A DNA stretch of 60,000 nucleotides from Owenia fusiformis (Eukaryota; Annelida; Polychaeta; Sabellida; Oweniidae), in NCBI GenBank assembly GCA_903813345.2, contig CAIIXF020000012.1, positions 64,001 to 124,000 of the forward strand. Direction: 5' to 3'. A program made the translations under genes and the position numbers. Position 1 is the first letter of the stretch, and the number at the start of each line of letters is the position of its first letter. Below are positions 58,215 to 60,000 of this stretch, one piece after another. The notes under the pieces are model-generated. The model was not told the DNA's origin, did no database searches, and saw only the letters and a list, made by a program, of their open reading frames with translations.

Positions 58215-58627
58215 ATAAAAGGTTTACTTCAATTTTTATCCATTTTTAGGTTTTTGTTTTAATTTTTTGAACACCTTTTGCAAAATCAAGCATAATTTCC
58301 TTTGTATAACTATAATATTGAGAGGTCTAAGAAAATGTTGTATTTGCTATTTTGTTCCACAAAACTTCGGAAAGATATTTAATTTCATTCACAAGCATTG
58401 GTAGAAAGGAACAAAAAAAAATTGCTCTAAAAAACAAAAAACGCAAACAAAAACAGTTATACAAAAATATTTAAATAATGTTCGCATTAAATTGTTGTCT
58501 ATCAGTGACCATTTCACAAAGGACCGTGTTTTTTTACAGAATGTTTTCAATAATGGGTTAAGAGAAAAACAATGTTGAACTCAGTTCACCTTATTGATAC
58601 CTGTCTTTTAAAAATCAAAACAGTTTA
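58215..58627 (-). repeat. Second copy of the 1.4-kb TIR element, partial
   Basis: Its reverse complement matches about 34525-34920, including TTGACAACAATTTAATGCG-like and GACCTCTCAATATTATAG-like words, and it ends with the TIR-like TTGATACC...CTTTTA. It is an incomplete, diverged copy. Confidence 0.7.
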
Positions 58628-60000
58628 GTGAATTTGAACCTAAATACAAAGTAATTATATAGGATTTTCTCAACTACAAGCAAGATCAAGGTACCAGGTA
58701 AGGACACATGACGAACAGGAGTGTCACAATATTATTTTAATTTAAAGTATGACCTGAATCGATTGCAAACTTCATATTTACACATTTGACTTAAAATGGT
58801 TTTACACTTTTATTTAACTGTATCATTAATATTATTGTATTTGACCAATCAGAGCGTCTCATCCGAGAAAATCCACACTGACGTCACTCCGGAAGTCAAG
58901 CGTCCAATCAGAGTATCAGACATCCCCGGAAGTCAACTCTGACGTCAGGAAAACGTTTGGAAGTCGTCAAAGGTCACAAAGTTCGTGCTGGGGTCGTGCT
59001 GTCGTTATGGTGAACAATATCAGCGCGTTCCTACTACTGAGGTCTTATCCCAAAAAAATATTAAGTGACCAAAATTGGACCATGTTCAATGGCATTTTAT
59101 TCAAGATTTTCCATGAACAAATTCGCTATCTATGATAGGCGATAGGGGCGATCCCATTGCTGCACCTTCTTTTTGAATATAAAATTGGTTATCACGAATG
59201 AAGTAAGTGGTTTTAAGACAAAATTTCAAAAGTTACAGTACACTCTGTTTCCTCAACGTTGTAATTTTTTACTTTACAATGTCTTCAGTATTCTTAATGC
59301 TATAACCATTTTTCCCAACTAATGGCTTCAAGTGTCCACAAGGTACCTTGCCAAATTGTACTTTCGGTAGACCATAAAATTGTCACAGATGATGGGTATA
59401 CTTTCTTGTACAAATCAGAGGATATTTCCTTTTTATCACGAAGACTCTGACGTAACTTTATCAGAAGGGACTAAACTATTCGTTAGCATTTAGCATTCAT
59501 CATTTTGATGGATCCTCCATGTAGATAGTCAGGGCCGTCAGATGAGGGGGGGGGGGTGCGATGGGTGCGACCGCACCCCCGTTTGACTAACCCTCCCCCA
59601 AGAAAAGTATTTCTTTTTGAAATTTCTTTTTTCTATTTTTTTTATCATTGTCTCATACACATTTTGGGTGGGTAAGAGACATTTTTATCTTGTAATAACC
59701 AGTCGGTCAATCCTCTTCATATTGCACTTGGATGATTATAGCATCGATCAAAGTGATACGGTGTAAAAAATAGGAGCAAAATCTAATGTCTGTAACTTAA
59801 GCTACGTTGACCCGGTACCGCATGGGATGGGACCTGTGCAAAAATGCTCCCGATAAAAAAGACATGGGACGCTATGAATAAAATGGTATGTTTTGGCTTG
59901 CTGCATGTACTTTGAACCTAGGACACATGCACAGGCGTGAGAACCACTAGCGTCTGAGTAGAATTATTTTATTGTAATTTTATTTTTTATGATTTTAATG

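Larger units (their letters stand above)
54045..60000. other. Downstream of the last exon, no gene seen
   Basis: No TSP1, CCP or terminal exon was recognised. Visible features are a G-run near 54825, the long palindrome at 56777-56887, a perfect inverted CAATATCCTTA pair near 56951, the repeat copy at 58215-58627 and a G-run with GGGTGCGACCGCACCC near 59545. A 122-codon minus-strand frame (57448-57816) is open but unrecognised. Confidence 0.5.

Overview
This window is nuclear DNA from an AT-rich, transposon-rich animal genome, most likely a marine invertebrate. The evidence is GT-AG introns of several kilobases, exons coding for metazoan extracellular modules (sushi/CCP, thrombospondin type 1, VWD-C8-TIL), and CR1-like, Penelope-like and Ty3/gypsy retroelements. 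The phylum cannot be fixed from the sequence alone. No bacterial operon, CRISPR array or rRNA gene was seen.

One host gene dominates. On the + strand from 9204 to at least 53749, sixteen exons can be joined with matching phases into about 827 residues of a secreted multidomain protein: signal peptide, three CCP domains, a TSP1-like domain, a VWD-C8-TIL block, then four TSP1 domains. Most module boundaries are phase 1-1, the usual signature of exon shuffling. The last TSP1 exons lie in a local tandem duplication that also holds broken exon relics. No terminal exon or poly(A) site was convincingly found, so the gene probably continues past the window.

Nearly all the rest is mobile or repetitive DNA, much of it in the introns. 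Upstream of the gene lies an apparently intact Ty3/gypsy element (3183-7889) with identical 154-bp LTRs and a 5-bp target duplication. The introns hold a 51-bp tandem array that runs into the splice acceptor of exon 3, a 4.9-kb foldback element built of about 350-bp units, a decayed non-LTR retrotransposon interrupted by a Penelope-like element, a 3.4-kb inverted-repeat element with decayed coding arms, a 6.9-kb terminal-inverted-repeat (TIR) element containing a 5'-truncated LINE, a 3.4-kb inverted-repeat block holding a mariner-like MITE, and a 4.1-kb TIR element between TSP1 exons.

For two of these elements the window itself carries the matching unoccupied sequence, which fixes their ends and target duplications (ATA for the foldback; ATATT for the 4.1-kb element). 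The strongest leads are the unusual domain order of the host gene, the tandem array that overlaps a splice site, and the DNA elements defined by internal empty sites. None of these elements shows a recognisable intact transposase here.
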